Shown in pieces: positions 1 to 10,265 of a DNA stretch of 64,000 nt. Made by a program: the position numbers and the translations under genes. The number at the start of each line of letters is the position of its first letter. The stretch's first letter is position 1. This DNA is from Coriaria nepalensis (Eukaryota > Streptophyta > Magnoliopsida > Cucurbitales > Coriariaceae). The notes under the pieces were generated by a model. It saw nothing but the letters and a program-made list of their open reading frames with translations. It ran no database searches and was not told where the DNA came from. The stretch is taken from NCBI GenBank assembly GCA_027186245.1, contig CP114493.1, forward strand, positions 8,997,501 to 9,061,500, read 5' to 3'.

Positions 1-1
1 A

Positions 2-160
2 AGAAGATTAGCAGAGGAGATGCGAGCAAATGCAGAGGCTAAACTGAATGAGAAAGCTGTGACTACTTGTGAGAAGGCTGATTACATTAGGAGGACTGGC
101 CACTTGCCCTCTTCTTTTTCTTTTTCCTTCAACTTCAAGTTGCCTTCCCTTTGCTGGTAG
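2..160 (+). CDS. Remorin, C-terminal exon (5' end outside window)
   Basis: Frame 2 is open from the window edge to a TAG ending at 160 and gives about 52 residues. It starts with a charged helix (RRLAEEMRANAEAKLNEK) and ends with a KADYIRRTGHLPSS stretch and an aromatic/cysteine tail (KLPSLCW). This is the end of the remorin C-terminal domain: an amphipathic coiled coil that organises plasma-membrane nanodomains, closed by the short membrane anchor. Only the last exon is present, so the variable N-terminal part and the remorin subgroup cannot be judged. The tail resembles the long-remorin class (group 5/6), which is an inference from memory. No lesion is visible in the part shown. Confidence 0.7.
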   Translation, partial: RRLAEEMRANAEAKLNEKAVTTCEKADYIRRTGHLPSSFSFSFNFKLPSLCW

Positions 161-519
161 CACCATCACACTATCATATTATGTTCGGATATTAATTATA
201 CCGATTCAATTCATCTAAATCCTGTTATTGCTTCTCCATCCCATACCTGATACCACATTTTTCATATATATATTCCATTGTGTTTAAGTATTGCTCGGAA
301 ATGTATTCAAATGGATGAAGTTCCTTGTTAAATAATAATAGCAATAATAACTACTTTATGATGAGATGACAATCACTTATCACATAATCAAAGAACCGAA
401 AAGGCAGCCTTCTGCTCCAATTGAATCACCCATCGCATGTAAATTGACGGACGGTCACGGATACGCCATGCCTGATTCACCGGATGATGAGAATGTTCCG
501 ACATTTGGCAGGAGCGGCT
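161..519. other. Intergenic stretch, 3' flank of the remorin gene
   Basis: About 360 bases without a supportable ORF. The sequence is AT-rich and presumably includes the remorin 3' UTR. No repeat or RNA gene was recognised. Confidence 0.5.
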
Positions 520-1088
520 GAGTCTCTGTTGGAAGCAGAACAAGATTCAACAGCAGTTTGATTTATGGAAGATTTTCTACAGTACAGCTTTTTTGGTGGT
601 ATGTTCTATTTCTTTCCTGTGTCATGATCAACTTCCACTCCCGATCCCATAAGCCTTTCGAGATGAAACACATGTGGGTCCTCCCACGTGCTCGGGTCCT
701 GCCGTATTGCCCAAGCATTGACGAAGACCATTGCTCCTTTGGGCGCTGTGAATCCACAGATTTCTACATCCGCTTCTGCTTTTTGCGGGAGGAGTAGAGG
801 CACTGCTGGATGTAACAGGAAAGTTTCTTTTATTATGGCCTGTAGGTAAGGGGGGGGGGGGGGGGTGAGGAATGTCTGATTCTTGAACAACATCGCCTTC
901 TCCAATGATCGCTCGTAGCTTGGATTTGGATTTTAACATTACATGTGGGTTACGTAGTAGTTCTGCCAGTGCCCATTCTAATGTCGCTGTCGATGTGTCG
1001 GTCCCAACAGCAAACATATCCTGTTTAAGATGTAATGTCATGTATTCAGAATAGATATGCGTTTATATAATGCTAAAGTCACGTAAAC

Positions 1089-1430
1089 TGTTAGGAATTT
1101 TAATAAATGCTCTACGTGTTTGGTAGTTGTCCAAGTATTTAGCTAAGTCTTCAGGCATGTGTTTAGTAGGTCAAGTAGTGGGTTTTAATGGGCTTACTTA
1201 CCCAGTTTATAGGAATAGTGGAGTAGTGGGTTTAGTTTTTAGTTTTTGTATTTGCTTATATATATGGCTGTTGCTTTAATTTTCTATCTCTTCTTTATCT
1301 CTGTTCGTTGTATCAGTGGTATCAGAGCCACTGAGCTCTTTGAAAAAAAAGAAAAAGCAGTAGCTTTTCTTTTTTTCTTGCAAACAAGTCTCAATGGCCT
1401 CCGACAACAATTATGTTCAACCATCGATGA
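1089..1430 (+). mobile_element. Copia LTR retrotransposon fragment: 5' LTR, primer-binding site, start of gag
   Basis: A candidate 5' LTR runs from TGTTAG (1089) to ATCA (1315), about 227 bp. One base later comes TGGTATCAGAGC (1317-1328), complementary to the 3' end of initiator-Met tRNA, the usual Copia primer-binding site. An ATG at 1394 opens MASDNNYVQPSM, a typical plant Copia gag N-terminus. The element is broken at about 1430, where a fragment in the opposite orientation begins. No second LTR copy was found, so this is a 5' remnant only. It lies inside the P450 pseudogene. Confidence 0.65.
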
Positions 1431-2535
1431 TTAGCCTTTGTTTCCTTCATCCTCGTTAACAATGGAGAAGACTTTGTTAACGGTGGGCAGTGGTGTCATC
1501 ATGAGGATCTGGCTGCGAACATTGCTATAGGTCTCATTGAGTCCCATGAGGAACTGGATGAGCCTCTGATGCTGTTGCATCTGAGCGAGACCAGCTGAAG
1601 AATTGCAGTGTGCACATACTGGAAGTGTAACGAGTATAGAATATCCATCCCACAATGTTTTGAGCTTGGTGTAGTAGGAAGCCACCGATGAATTTCCTTG
1701 AATGAGAACTGCTATTTCCTTTTGGATCGTAAACAATCTTGATCCATTCACCTTGTCGAAGCGTTCTTGGAGATCATCCCAGAGTTTCCTTTGCCATGGT
1801 TGCAATGATAGCCTTACTTGACAGTTCTTTGGAAATTGAGTTTAAGATCCACGAAGATATCATGGCGTTATATCGTTCCCAGGGAATAAGGTATGGAGAA
1901 AGCTGAAGAGGTTTAGAGAATTAACCTGTTATATCGTTCCCAGAGTTTAGAGAAAGCTGAAGATATCACTTGTCGACTCCATATCCTATAGTTTGAGCTT
2001 CCTTCCAGCTTCTGAGAGATGAGAACTGTTCCTGGAGTGTCAGAGGGATGAATGTACAGAGGACTGTGTACTTCTATCAGCGGCATGGCGGAAAGGTAAG
2101 GATCTGGATCCATGGAGGTTGCTGCAGTGCGAGCAGGGAGCGTGTGGCCTGCTAAAGGTGCATCAGCATGGACGAAAGACTCTTCATTGACGTATGAAGT
2201 GGTCATGATGAAGAAAAAAATTGACGTAGATCGCAGATCTGTCGAAGAAAAAAGATTTGAGAATGCGGCGGAAGAACTTGAAGGAGCTGATCGCAATCAA
2301 TGGAGGCTACGATCGGAGCTCTGATACCACGTCATGAAGGGAGAGAGATCACGCTGAATGCATGCATTCCATAAGGGAATAGACGTGAAAGAAAGTTAGG
2401 AAAGGAATGGAAAAGTTGAGACAGACTCAGCAGTTATGAGAAATCGTAACGATCGTATGAACGAGCTAAATATCAGTTATGAATAAACAATCGTAACGAA
2501 TAAAACGGACTCCAGCTGTATAACAAACTCATCAC
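1431..2535 (-). mobile_element. Copia retrotransposon fragment, opposite orientation: LTR, primer-binding site, gag
   Basis: Read on the minus strand, a putative LTR (about 2535-2331) leads into TGGTATCAGAGC (2329-2318), a primer-binding site, and then a gag ORF. The N-terminal part (2296-1913) carries the Copia-like N-terminal signature (LYIHPSDTPGTVLISQKLEG, then NYRIWSR). The C-terminal part (1805-1431) matches the LTR-copia gag polypeptide region (VASYYTKLKTLWDGY, LIQFLMGLNETYSNVRSQIL). The two parts are out of frame and the sequence stops before any protease, integrase or reverse transcriptase. The LTR shows no obvious similarity to the one at 1089-1315, so two families are joined head to head. 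Confidence 0.7.
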
Positions 2536-2915
2536 ACCTAAATAATACACGTCATTTCTAATCGACCACTATCTTCAATAGAGGAGTTGATCATGCGGTT
2601 GGAGAATTTCTTTAGCGAATTCGACAAGGAGATTACGATAACTGTGACTTGACCGAGTTTGAGGCTCATGATCGGGCCATAAATTTTGGAGAGATTCACT
2701 AGTGATTTGTAAGGTCGTTCGCCATATTGCAAGAGGTTACCGATGATCGGTAATGGTGTTAGACCTGGAGGAAGGTTAGCTGCTACTCTGGCTTTTCCTC
2801 TTCTTGAACGATAAAGCAGAGCTTGAAGTACAATCCATGCTATAGCCAGAGCTGAGCTCTGAACGAGCTCGATACCAAATCCATAGGCAACAACTGGATT
2901 CTGTTCAAGCTCCTT

Positions 2916-3268
2916 CTGTTTGTATGGAGTTTCTTTTCTTTCTTTCGTTCATTTGGACAACCATTTAAAGAGTAAAGAGTAAGGAACTAATAAGAATTTA
3001 ATGAACCATATTGTTATTTATTGAATGATCGGTAGATAAAAGTAGAAATTGTAGCAAATAGAAAAATGTGCTAAGCGTTTGAAGGGAAGGAAGAAGCAAA
3101 TAGAAAAATGAAGGGCAAAAATTCATGAATATATAGTGACTATGTACAAGGGCGGGTACAATTTTCCCACTGAAAATTGAAAAGAAAAAAAAAAGGAACT
3201 AAGGCATGAACAAACAATACAGAAGAATAGACAATATACAAAAGAGAGAAGAAGGCTCACAAACGGAA
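2916..3268. other. Intergenic stretch between the P450 pseudogene and the U-box gene
   Basis: AT-rich sequence between the 5' end of the P450 pseudogene and the stop codon of the U-box gene. The part next to 3268 is presumably the U-box 3' UTR. GAAGGAAGAAGCAAATAGAAAA-type short repeats occur near 3050-3110. No ORF or RNA gene is supported. Confidence 0.45.
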
Positions 3269-6200
3269 TCAGAACCGGTAAAATGAGTAGCTCTTGCTCT
3301 TCTTCAGAAAACTAAAAGCTCTCCCTAATGTCCTTCTAGAAGTAGATTTAGACAACGGCCTTGTATCAGAATCAACAACAAAAGGATTCTCACGGCGTTC
3401 AACTCGATAATTACAACTATTATCATCCACTGACCGTTGTTGTGGTTGTAGTTGCTCTCTTTGCCTCTGCTCCCTGAACAACATCAAAAGCCTACGAGCC
3501 TTCTCTTTCCCTCTAGAGGTCCCATTAACAGACATCGACACCAATCCAGGAATCACCCCTTCCTGCAAGACCATATCACTGCATTTCTCATTCTGATTAC
3601 ACAAAATCAAAAGACAAGACACAGCTTGCTCCTGTTCGATAGCTTCCCCACTGTCCACTACCGTAGCAAGCCGGCCAATAACACCTGTGTCCGTTATCAG
3701 TTCATCTCTTCCAGGTTGACTTGAGGCCAGGTTGATCAAGACGGCTATGGATTTCTCAGTCCATGAATGGCGGTTATTTTCAGGAGCAAGAAGAGACAGA
3801 AGGCCAGAGACAACGTTAGAGGAGAGAAGATGTGGGATATTGGAAGGAATGGTGGAGAGATGGTAGAGGGCGTGGAGGGAGTCGAGCTTTGATTGGGGGT
3901 CAGAATTATCAGTAAGAAGTCGAGTTATGAAAGGGACGGCTTCACTGGATCCGATGATTAGTTTGGCTGCTTCGAGACAAGAGAGGTTCATGTATAGTGC
4001 GGCTGCGGATCCATGTGAATCGGAGTTCGAGATCATTTCCTCTAACAGTGGGATCAATCCAGCTTCTAGCATCAACTCCTTGTTTCTGCAGGGAAAATTG
4101 ATATATTATATACATGATTGAGGTTTCAGGGCAAAACAAAAATGCTTAATTTATATCACATGTCTATGAACGACAAATCATGAATTCAATTCTATTATGT
4201 TGTAAACTTTACACAAGTATGATATGGAAGACATCATAACTCAAGGAATGATAAGCAACAAACACCACAAACCTGTTATTGTTAACAGCAAGGTTGAAGA
4301 GAGCCATGGCTCCACTCTCCTGAGCCTTTGTATTCCCTTCACGCACAGCTGAAGTCAAAAACTGCAACAGTGCTTCCACAAAGCCATTGGCTCCCATAAA
4401 AACCCTTGCCTCCTCATCATCCTTCAGCACAAACCTTATCTTCTCCACCAGCTTACACTTTTTCCCCAACTCTCCTCCTTCATTAAGAGCATCAAGAAAA
4501 TTCATATAACTTGGGACCACATTATCCGGTTCAGGTTTTTCCTCCTGTACAGATGCAGTATGATTATCTGGTTCATTTTCGTTTCCTTGGACCTCCTCAG
4601 TAATACCACTCTCCTCTAATGGAACCACTTTATCACTCTTCACCTTGCAGGCGCCAACACTGTCCAATGACTTTGAATTAGCAGTCTTGGATTCAGACAA
4701 TGAAAGTCTCCAATAGTTGAGGTCGAGAAAATCTGGGGGCCCATCAGGAACAGAGACTCCATTCTGTTCACACCAATTAGTAACGAGACCCTTAACACAG
4801 TAATTAGGGGTCAAAGAAAGATAAGAGAGTTTCTGCTGGGTTTTCGGGCAGGTATTATGCCCATCACTGAGCCACTTCTCAATGCAGATCCTTTCATATG
4901 TTTGCCCGGAAGCTATGATGACTGGATCAAACATAAGCTGAAGTGATATTGGACACCTCAGCTCCTCAGGCGGCAGGGGCAGGGGCAGGGAAAGCTGCCT
5001 TGATCTTCTAGTATTTGTTTTAAAGTTTATAGAACTAAGCTTTGAAAGCTGATGTTCAAAAGCACGGATATTGAAATCGGGCCTACTGTCCTCTTTTGCG
5101 CCCTGAAGAGTGGGAGAACAAGGGGCAGAACTCTGTTCATTCTCGTCGAGTATTTCAGTCCTAAATTGCTTGGAGTATTTCCTCATGAGATGTAAGAGGT
5201 AAGCCACAATTGATTCTTTCCTCTTGTCTTCTTCTGCTCGAGCTCGTTCTATGAGTTTCTTGAGAGCCCTTCTCTCAGTAAGAGCTGTTCTCGAGGAGGT
5301 TACTCCGAGTTTAGTAGCAGCCTGGTGGAAGGACTCTAGCTCATTACAGTCAGTAGAGTTGTTAAAATCATTCCCTTGCTGGATCAAGGAAATAAGATCG
5401 TCACCAACTTGCTTCTCTTGTGGATCCAGAGAGATCACAGTTTCTTCAATCTCAGCCAGTACCTCTTCAATCTGGAAACAAAAAAAAGGTATAGAAGTGT
5501 CGAAGATAGTAAGCAATGAAAAACCAGAAAACAATTCACGGAAACATAATACAGTACTTGAGATAATTCTATACATGAGTAAAAATAATGACCCCTTACA
5601 AGAAGAGAAATAAAACCATTAAGAAGGCCAAAGAAATTATTACCTGAGAACCAACTGATTGTGAGACGATATCCTGAACACGTCTTAGACTATCTTGAAG
5701 AAAACATTTTGCCTTCTCAAATTTTAGGAGTACAGCCTCAGAAGTTATAGCCTGATCGATAAAAATAGATAGACCCAATGTCATAACATTCTTCCCAATA
5801 ATAAGTACATAAAGATACAAATTCATACACAACATATAATCAGCATAAGCAATCTCGTGGATAAATGCAATAACTCATACGGAGTAACATTAGAGGAAGG
5901 TGATATGCCAAACATAAAAAAGATATGTTCAAAAAGAAAAGACAATACCAAGTAGAGTTTACTACTTTCTGAGCAATGTTGAAGAACATTATTGATCTTC
6001 TCAAGTGCCATATGCAATGAACATAACGCCATAATGCCGGATTTGCTCCCTGGACGTACTGCTTCCAAAGAAGGGAAAATCGACTGTACTTTGCAATGTA
6101 TTGCAGAAAGTGCCTTGCACATTCCTCCATGTAGCTAAATAAAAGTAACAGATATTACTTTTACACCATACTTTAACAAAACAAAACCTTACGGGCAGCA

Positions 6201-6291
6201 TTATCAGTTCTGGTCAAAAGTAGATTATTTGGTTTTATACCTTGGCATCACTGGCTGCAAAGAAATTTTCTTCTACCTCCGTGATATCCAT
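3269..6291 (-). CDS. U-box/ARM-repeat E3 ubiquitin ligase (PUB6/7/45-like)
   Basis: Five coding exons on the minus strand: 6291-6241, 6134-5949, 5751-5644, 5471-4273 and 4085-3269. All have GT-AG borders and together encode 786 residues, close to the PUB45 class (about 770). The protein has an N-terminal U-box N-terminal domain (residues 1 to about 240), a U-box at about 283-355 ([19 protein letters not shown], then SGQTYER and CPKTQQKL), an acidic linker and ARM repeats from about 460 to the end. The U-box recruits a ubiquitin-charged E2; the ARM repeats normally bind substrates or receptor kinases. The ATG at 6291 is preceded by a likely 5' UTR intron (donor at 7015, acceptor at 6339). No lesion was seen. 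Which PUB paralogue it represents cannot be settled here. Confidence 0.93.
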
Positions 6292-7240
6292 GATTTAATA
6301 ATCCTACCCCGGAACACTAGACTTCAAATTTATGTCGACTGTGGTTCCAAAGAATAAAAATAAGAAAATTAACATAAGATTTAGAACACAAACGACAGCA
6401 AGGTAGACAACAAATTTCACGAATTTAATACGATAAAATGGTCTGCGTAGAAGATAACTAAGGAGAACAATCTAAATATAAATATCCAATTTCAACCTTC
6501 AATGATTGAGTGAATTAGAAAAATTACGCCTCAACTGAAGCTAAAAATACTAAGCACAAATTTGATCATTGTGGCAGCCATTTATATATTCTTTTGTATT
6601 CAAATCCCAGCCACAATAAAATCTCTACAACAATTTCTTATAATTCGACAATCACCGCAAATTTCAAAATAGAAGAATGAAACAGACTATACATAATGAA
6701 TATAAAAAAAATGCACCAAATCTAAATTACTATTCAAATTTATCTGTAGAAATCAATTTTAATAAACAAATTATACGAAAAAATAATTAAGAGATTCACG
6801 TTTCAACAAAACTGATAAAAAATCCCATAAAAAATCACCATCACCTACCGGCAGGTCGAATCTTCAGGAAACTAAATCCGGAAGCAGTTGAAAGAAACGC
6901 CAAACGGAAACAAAAAAGGATGATGAAATATCAAGAATGCGGATGAATAGAAATGAACAGTGATGAAATGTTGAAGGAGAGAACATCACGAGCTTTTTGG
7001 AAACAAAGAACTTACCAGAAGAACAATGAAGATTCAACCATGGAGTCTTCATAAAATAGCGTTTGCGATATAGAAGACTGGGAAGAGAAAAACAAATTTA
7101 GGCGCGGGATAACGATCTCTGCTTTTCCATCCCATTACAGTTAAGACCTTACGTTTTCCAATCCCGCGACCAATTTTCTCGGAGAGGAGAGAGAGGTAGT
7201 AGTGGCTGTTTGTGTGCGGCTAATCTTCTATTTTAATTAA
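6292..7240 (-). promoter_or_regulatory. 5' leader with intron, and proximal promoter, of the U-box gene
   Basis: A good donor (CTGGTAAG at 7018-7011, minus strand) and an acceptor (CCACAG, ending at 6339) bracket an AT-rich 5' UTR intron of about 680 bp. The leader exon is at about 7016-7100 and holds ATGs that may be upstream starts. A transcription start was not located. The GC-richer stretch around 7100-7200, with GA repeats, is the likely core promoter. Confidence 0.45.
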
Positions 7241-9590
7241 TGAATTGTTTAAAATTATTGGATTTTTAATAAATTTTAATTAAATAATTAAATTTTTTTA
7301 TTTAAAATTCAGTCTTTAAATCCGTGGTTACGGCTTTTGCTTGTTCCAAACTTCTTAGCCAGCCGAAAATTATTTACTGGCTGGGGGTCTTTTTTTAATT
7401 ACCACTTTTTGAGGGTGATGCTTCACAGAAATCTAAACAAGTTTATTATAGTTTTCATAATTACATTTTGACCTGAGATAAAATCAAATATCAAAAACAA
7501 GTTCTAATCCCATAATTTATACAAAGGTGGACCCATCGTTATCATCCTCCACTGTTTCATTTAAATTAAAGGATTATAGTTATTAGTCATGAAACTAAAA
7601 GGTTAAAAAGTATAAATTGATACAAAACAAGACATGGAAAAAGGGAAAATCATGTTCATGTTAAAACCGATTGTCTCATAGTTAAAGCAAATCAACATAA
7701 ATAGGGCTGTCCTCGAATCATATGGTTCCAAATAGATTTACGCTTCCAAAATCTTAGGACGGTATTTACTTTACATTTTGAAATTCTAAATTATTCACTT
7801 CTCTATATATATAAAGTAAACTTTCATTAAAATACAAGTCGAATTATACTTTTCCTTCAAATATTTTATGATATCGGAACACCACCGTTATCAATATAGC
7901 CTCACAAATTGAAGATCGGCTTAAAGCATCTAATTATTCTCGATGGATGGCTCAATTCGATGCAAGCCTCATTTGGATATGATCTTCTCATCTATACCAA
8001 GAAAATTTGTTACTTTTTGGCAATTTTTTCTTATGTCAGCTCCACTGTAAAACCTCTCATTACTACTGCAACTGCTCAACCACTACTTGAGCAAAATGGA
8101 AAACTCTCTATGCCAGTAAATCTCGGACTAGAGTTCTTCGATTCAAGAAATAATTCGTCATGATTTAATCGATATTCACGTTATTAAACTTTATAAAAAT
8201 CTTTAAGAATTTAATTTTATAATATATATACTAAATAATTTTATAATATCTTAAACTAATTCGAGATGATGGACTGAAATAAGTCTGAATAAGATCATAT
8301 GGGCTTTTGAGTCTTTCTCATATTTTATAAGATCATTAAAGAGAAAAAAAAAAATTCAAAATGAGTCTAACAAACAAAACAAGTATTGAAATAAGTCTTA
8401 CTATTCAAATTATCTCTTATACCAACGACCAGTTTGTCTCACTGATTCTCTTCTTATTGGGCTTTTCCTATTGGCCCAATACGACTCCAAAGTATCGTGT
8501 CATTTTGAATGGGCCTAGTTAATAATCTGGGAGCAGAACATGGCCCGGCATTTTCCCTATCTTGTTAATAGTTAATACAGAGTAAGCAAGAGAGAAGAGT
8601 CTCGTACGAGTTGGAATTGATAAGGAGGAAAAAAAAAAAAAAGACATTCTGAGCTAAATTGTATTAGTATGTCATCATATAGTCAGCAGTGTTGGAATGT
8701 CAGGTTGGAATGTATAGTTTAGCTTATGATGAGGCTTAGGACTTGAGATGTACTTTCTATCGATTAGATTGATACCTTATTTCTAAACATCATAGAATTA
8801 TTTCATCATCTGTCTTATATTTGTTGTTCTCAGTAGATTCCAAATATTAACAACTCTAAAACAAGACAAGATAAGAAAATCTATTACACAAGCTGTAAAG
8901 AACATGTCTTCTTCTTCTTCTCTCTCTACTCTGTCTCACCGCTTTATTAGCTTCTAAGCATGTTTTCATGATTGTTAGTGAGATGTAGATTTATAATCTT
9001 CGAGCGTACCTCCATTTCTACGATTATAATAATGAGTTGCCCTGAGTCGTAGAAGAATGATTGAACATTGTGGCTCCAGACAATAGACATAACTTGGAAC
9101 GCACAAACATGATCGGTATCGAGTATTAAATGAGTGCATTCAATTATGGAAGATGTGAAAAACAAGTGTGAAGTGTCCATGAAGAGTTCTAAGTCATTAA
9201 GTACAAGAAATTGGTGGTGTTAATGGTGTTAGTTGTGCGAGACAGAGATTGCTTTAATACGCAGCTGAATGCCCCCCTCTTTATGCCATCGTCTGGGTCC
9301 TTTTTTTGAATACTTTGTTGAATATGATTAGCATGATTTCGGCATATTTTCTTCTGCAATGTCAAAAATGAGAATTTCTTAGAATCGTGCCATTTCTGTG
9401 ACCGAATGAAAGTAACGCAGGGGCCAATTAGACGTATAGTCAAGTCATTAGCCTATTAGCTATAATATCTAGACCCAAACAGAAACTGAAAAATTGGAGT
9501 ATAGGCAAGTCATGAGTCAGAATATACGACATGTTTGGTTTATATATAAATATATACAAATAAACTAAAAAAATGTTGAGAGCATCTAAC
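7241..9590. other. AT-rich intergenic region with retroelement debris
   Basis: About 2.3 kb without an intact gene. A Copia gag relic is at 7895-8165 (listed separately). The segment 8690-8950 begins TGTTGGAATGTCA and ends in a CT-rich stretch, reminiscent of an LTR, but no partner copy was found. Minus-strand open stretches at 8947-9443 match nothing I recognise. Confidence 0.4.
7895..8165 (+). mobile_element. Copia-type gag relic
   Basis: One frame reads KASNYSRWMAQFDASL before stopping. The next frame continues with FGYDLL and later SSTVKPLITTATAQP. These match consecutive blocks of plant Copia gag proteins (a NYxxW motif, then a segment where family members read ITSATT). The pieces are in different frames with a stop between them, so this is a decayed fragment. 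No LTR pair was identified around it. Confidence 0.5.
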
Positions 9591-10265
9591 TAACCATGTT
9601 GGCATTAATTCATCAACAGCTGGCTGGTTCATGAGACACATTTGGATCTTAGGATAAAATAATAGCATCAGTTTCTCACTCTGTTTTCTTGCTCCTCTCT
9701 CTCCTCAAACAGGTCCTCAAATAATTGCCATTTCCTTCACCTCAAGCAAACAATTACCAACAGAAGAACAGAACCATGAAACACTCTGAAATTACAGTTC
9801 CAAGTAAGGAATTATGTAATTGGATCCAAAACTTTTAACATGTCATCCTCATCACGCATAAGACAGTCATTATAGTCATCGACCAACAACAAATTACACA
9901 ATTACACAGAAAAACGCAATCACCAGATTCACCACTCTGTCTTCCCTCATTGCTTTTCTTCTACTTCCTCCTTTCTTTAGCTTAGTACCTTCATTCTCTC
10001 TAGTCTTCTTCTCCTCTTTTCTCTCTCTCCTTTTGGCGGGAGTTGGCCCCACCAACCAAAAAATCTCTCTCTATCTCAAAAATTTCAGTCCCTTTCTCTT
10101 GAATACTTCACTCCCCACTTCAACAACCCAATCCCCCTTCTCTTCTTCCATAACGCCCTTCTCTTCTTCCTCCTTCTCACTCTAACCTCGCCTATCTGCA
10201 AATAAATAAGGGAAAAAACTGTTTATTTGTTCTTCTGCATTCATCACCTTCGTCACTACCACGTG
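9591..10265 (+). promoter_or_regulatory. Promoter and CT-rich leader of the receptor kinase gene
   Basis: Upstream of the receptor kinase ATG the + strand becomes strongly pyrimidine-rich (about 9940-10190, with CTTCT and CTCTCT runs). CT-rich tracts of this kind are common around plant transcription starts and 5' UTRs. No TATA element could be assigned confidently. Confidence 0.4.

Larger units (their letters stand above)
520..2915 (-). pseudogene. Cytochrome P450 (CYP76-like) pseudogene split by retrotransposon fragments
   Basis: Two P450 pieces lie on the minus strand. The N-terminal piece (about 2915-2538) encodes a membrane anchor, the proline hinge (NLPPGLTPLPIIGNLLQYGE) and KIYGPIMSLKLGQVT, typical of CYP76 enzymes such as geraniol 8-hydroxylase. 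The C-terminal piece (about 1060-606) encodes the I-helix (FAVGTDTSTATLEWALAEL) and the K-helix to meander region. Lesions: the middle of exon 1 is replaced by Copia sequence at 1089-2535; the reading frame shifts at a run of 16 G at 850-865; the K-helix ExxR motif reads ETFL, losing the invariant Arg; the frame stops near 606 before the haem-binding Cys loop; and the ATG GATTTG start is out of frame with the rest. No functional enzyme can be made. The family call is secure; the exact subfamily is inferred. Confidence 0.82.

Noticed and set aside
8690..8950. Possible solo LTR beginning TGTTGGAATGTCA
   Set aside because: No clear CA end, target duplication, primer-binding site or second copy was found.
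8947..9443. Minus-strand open stretches of 77 and 84 codons
   Set aside because: They match no family I know, are in different frames and lie in repeat-like intergenic DNA.
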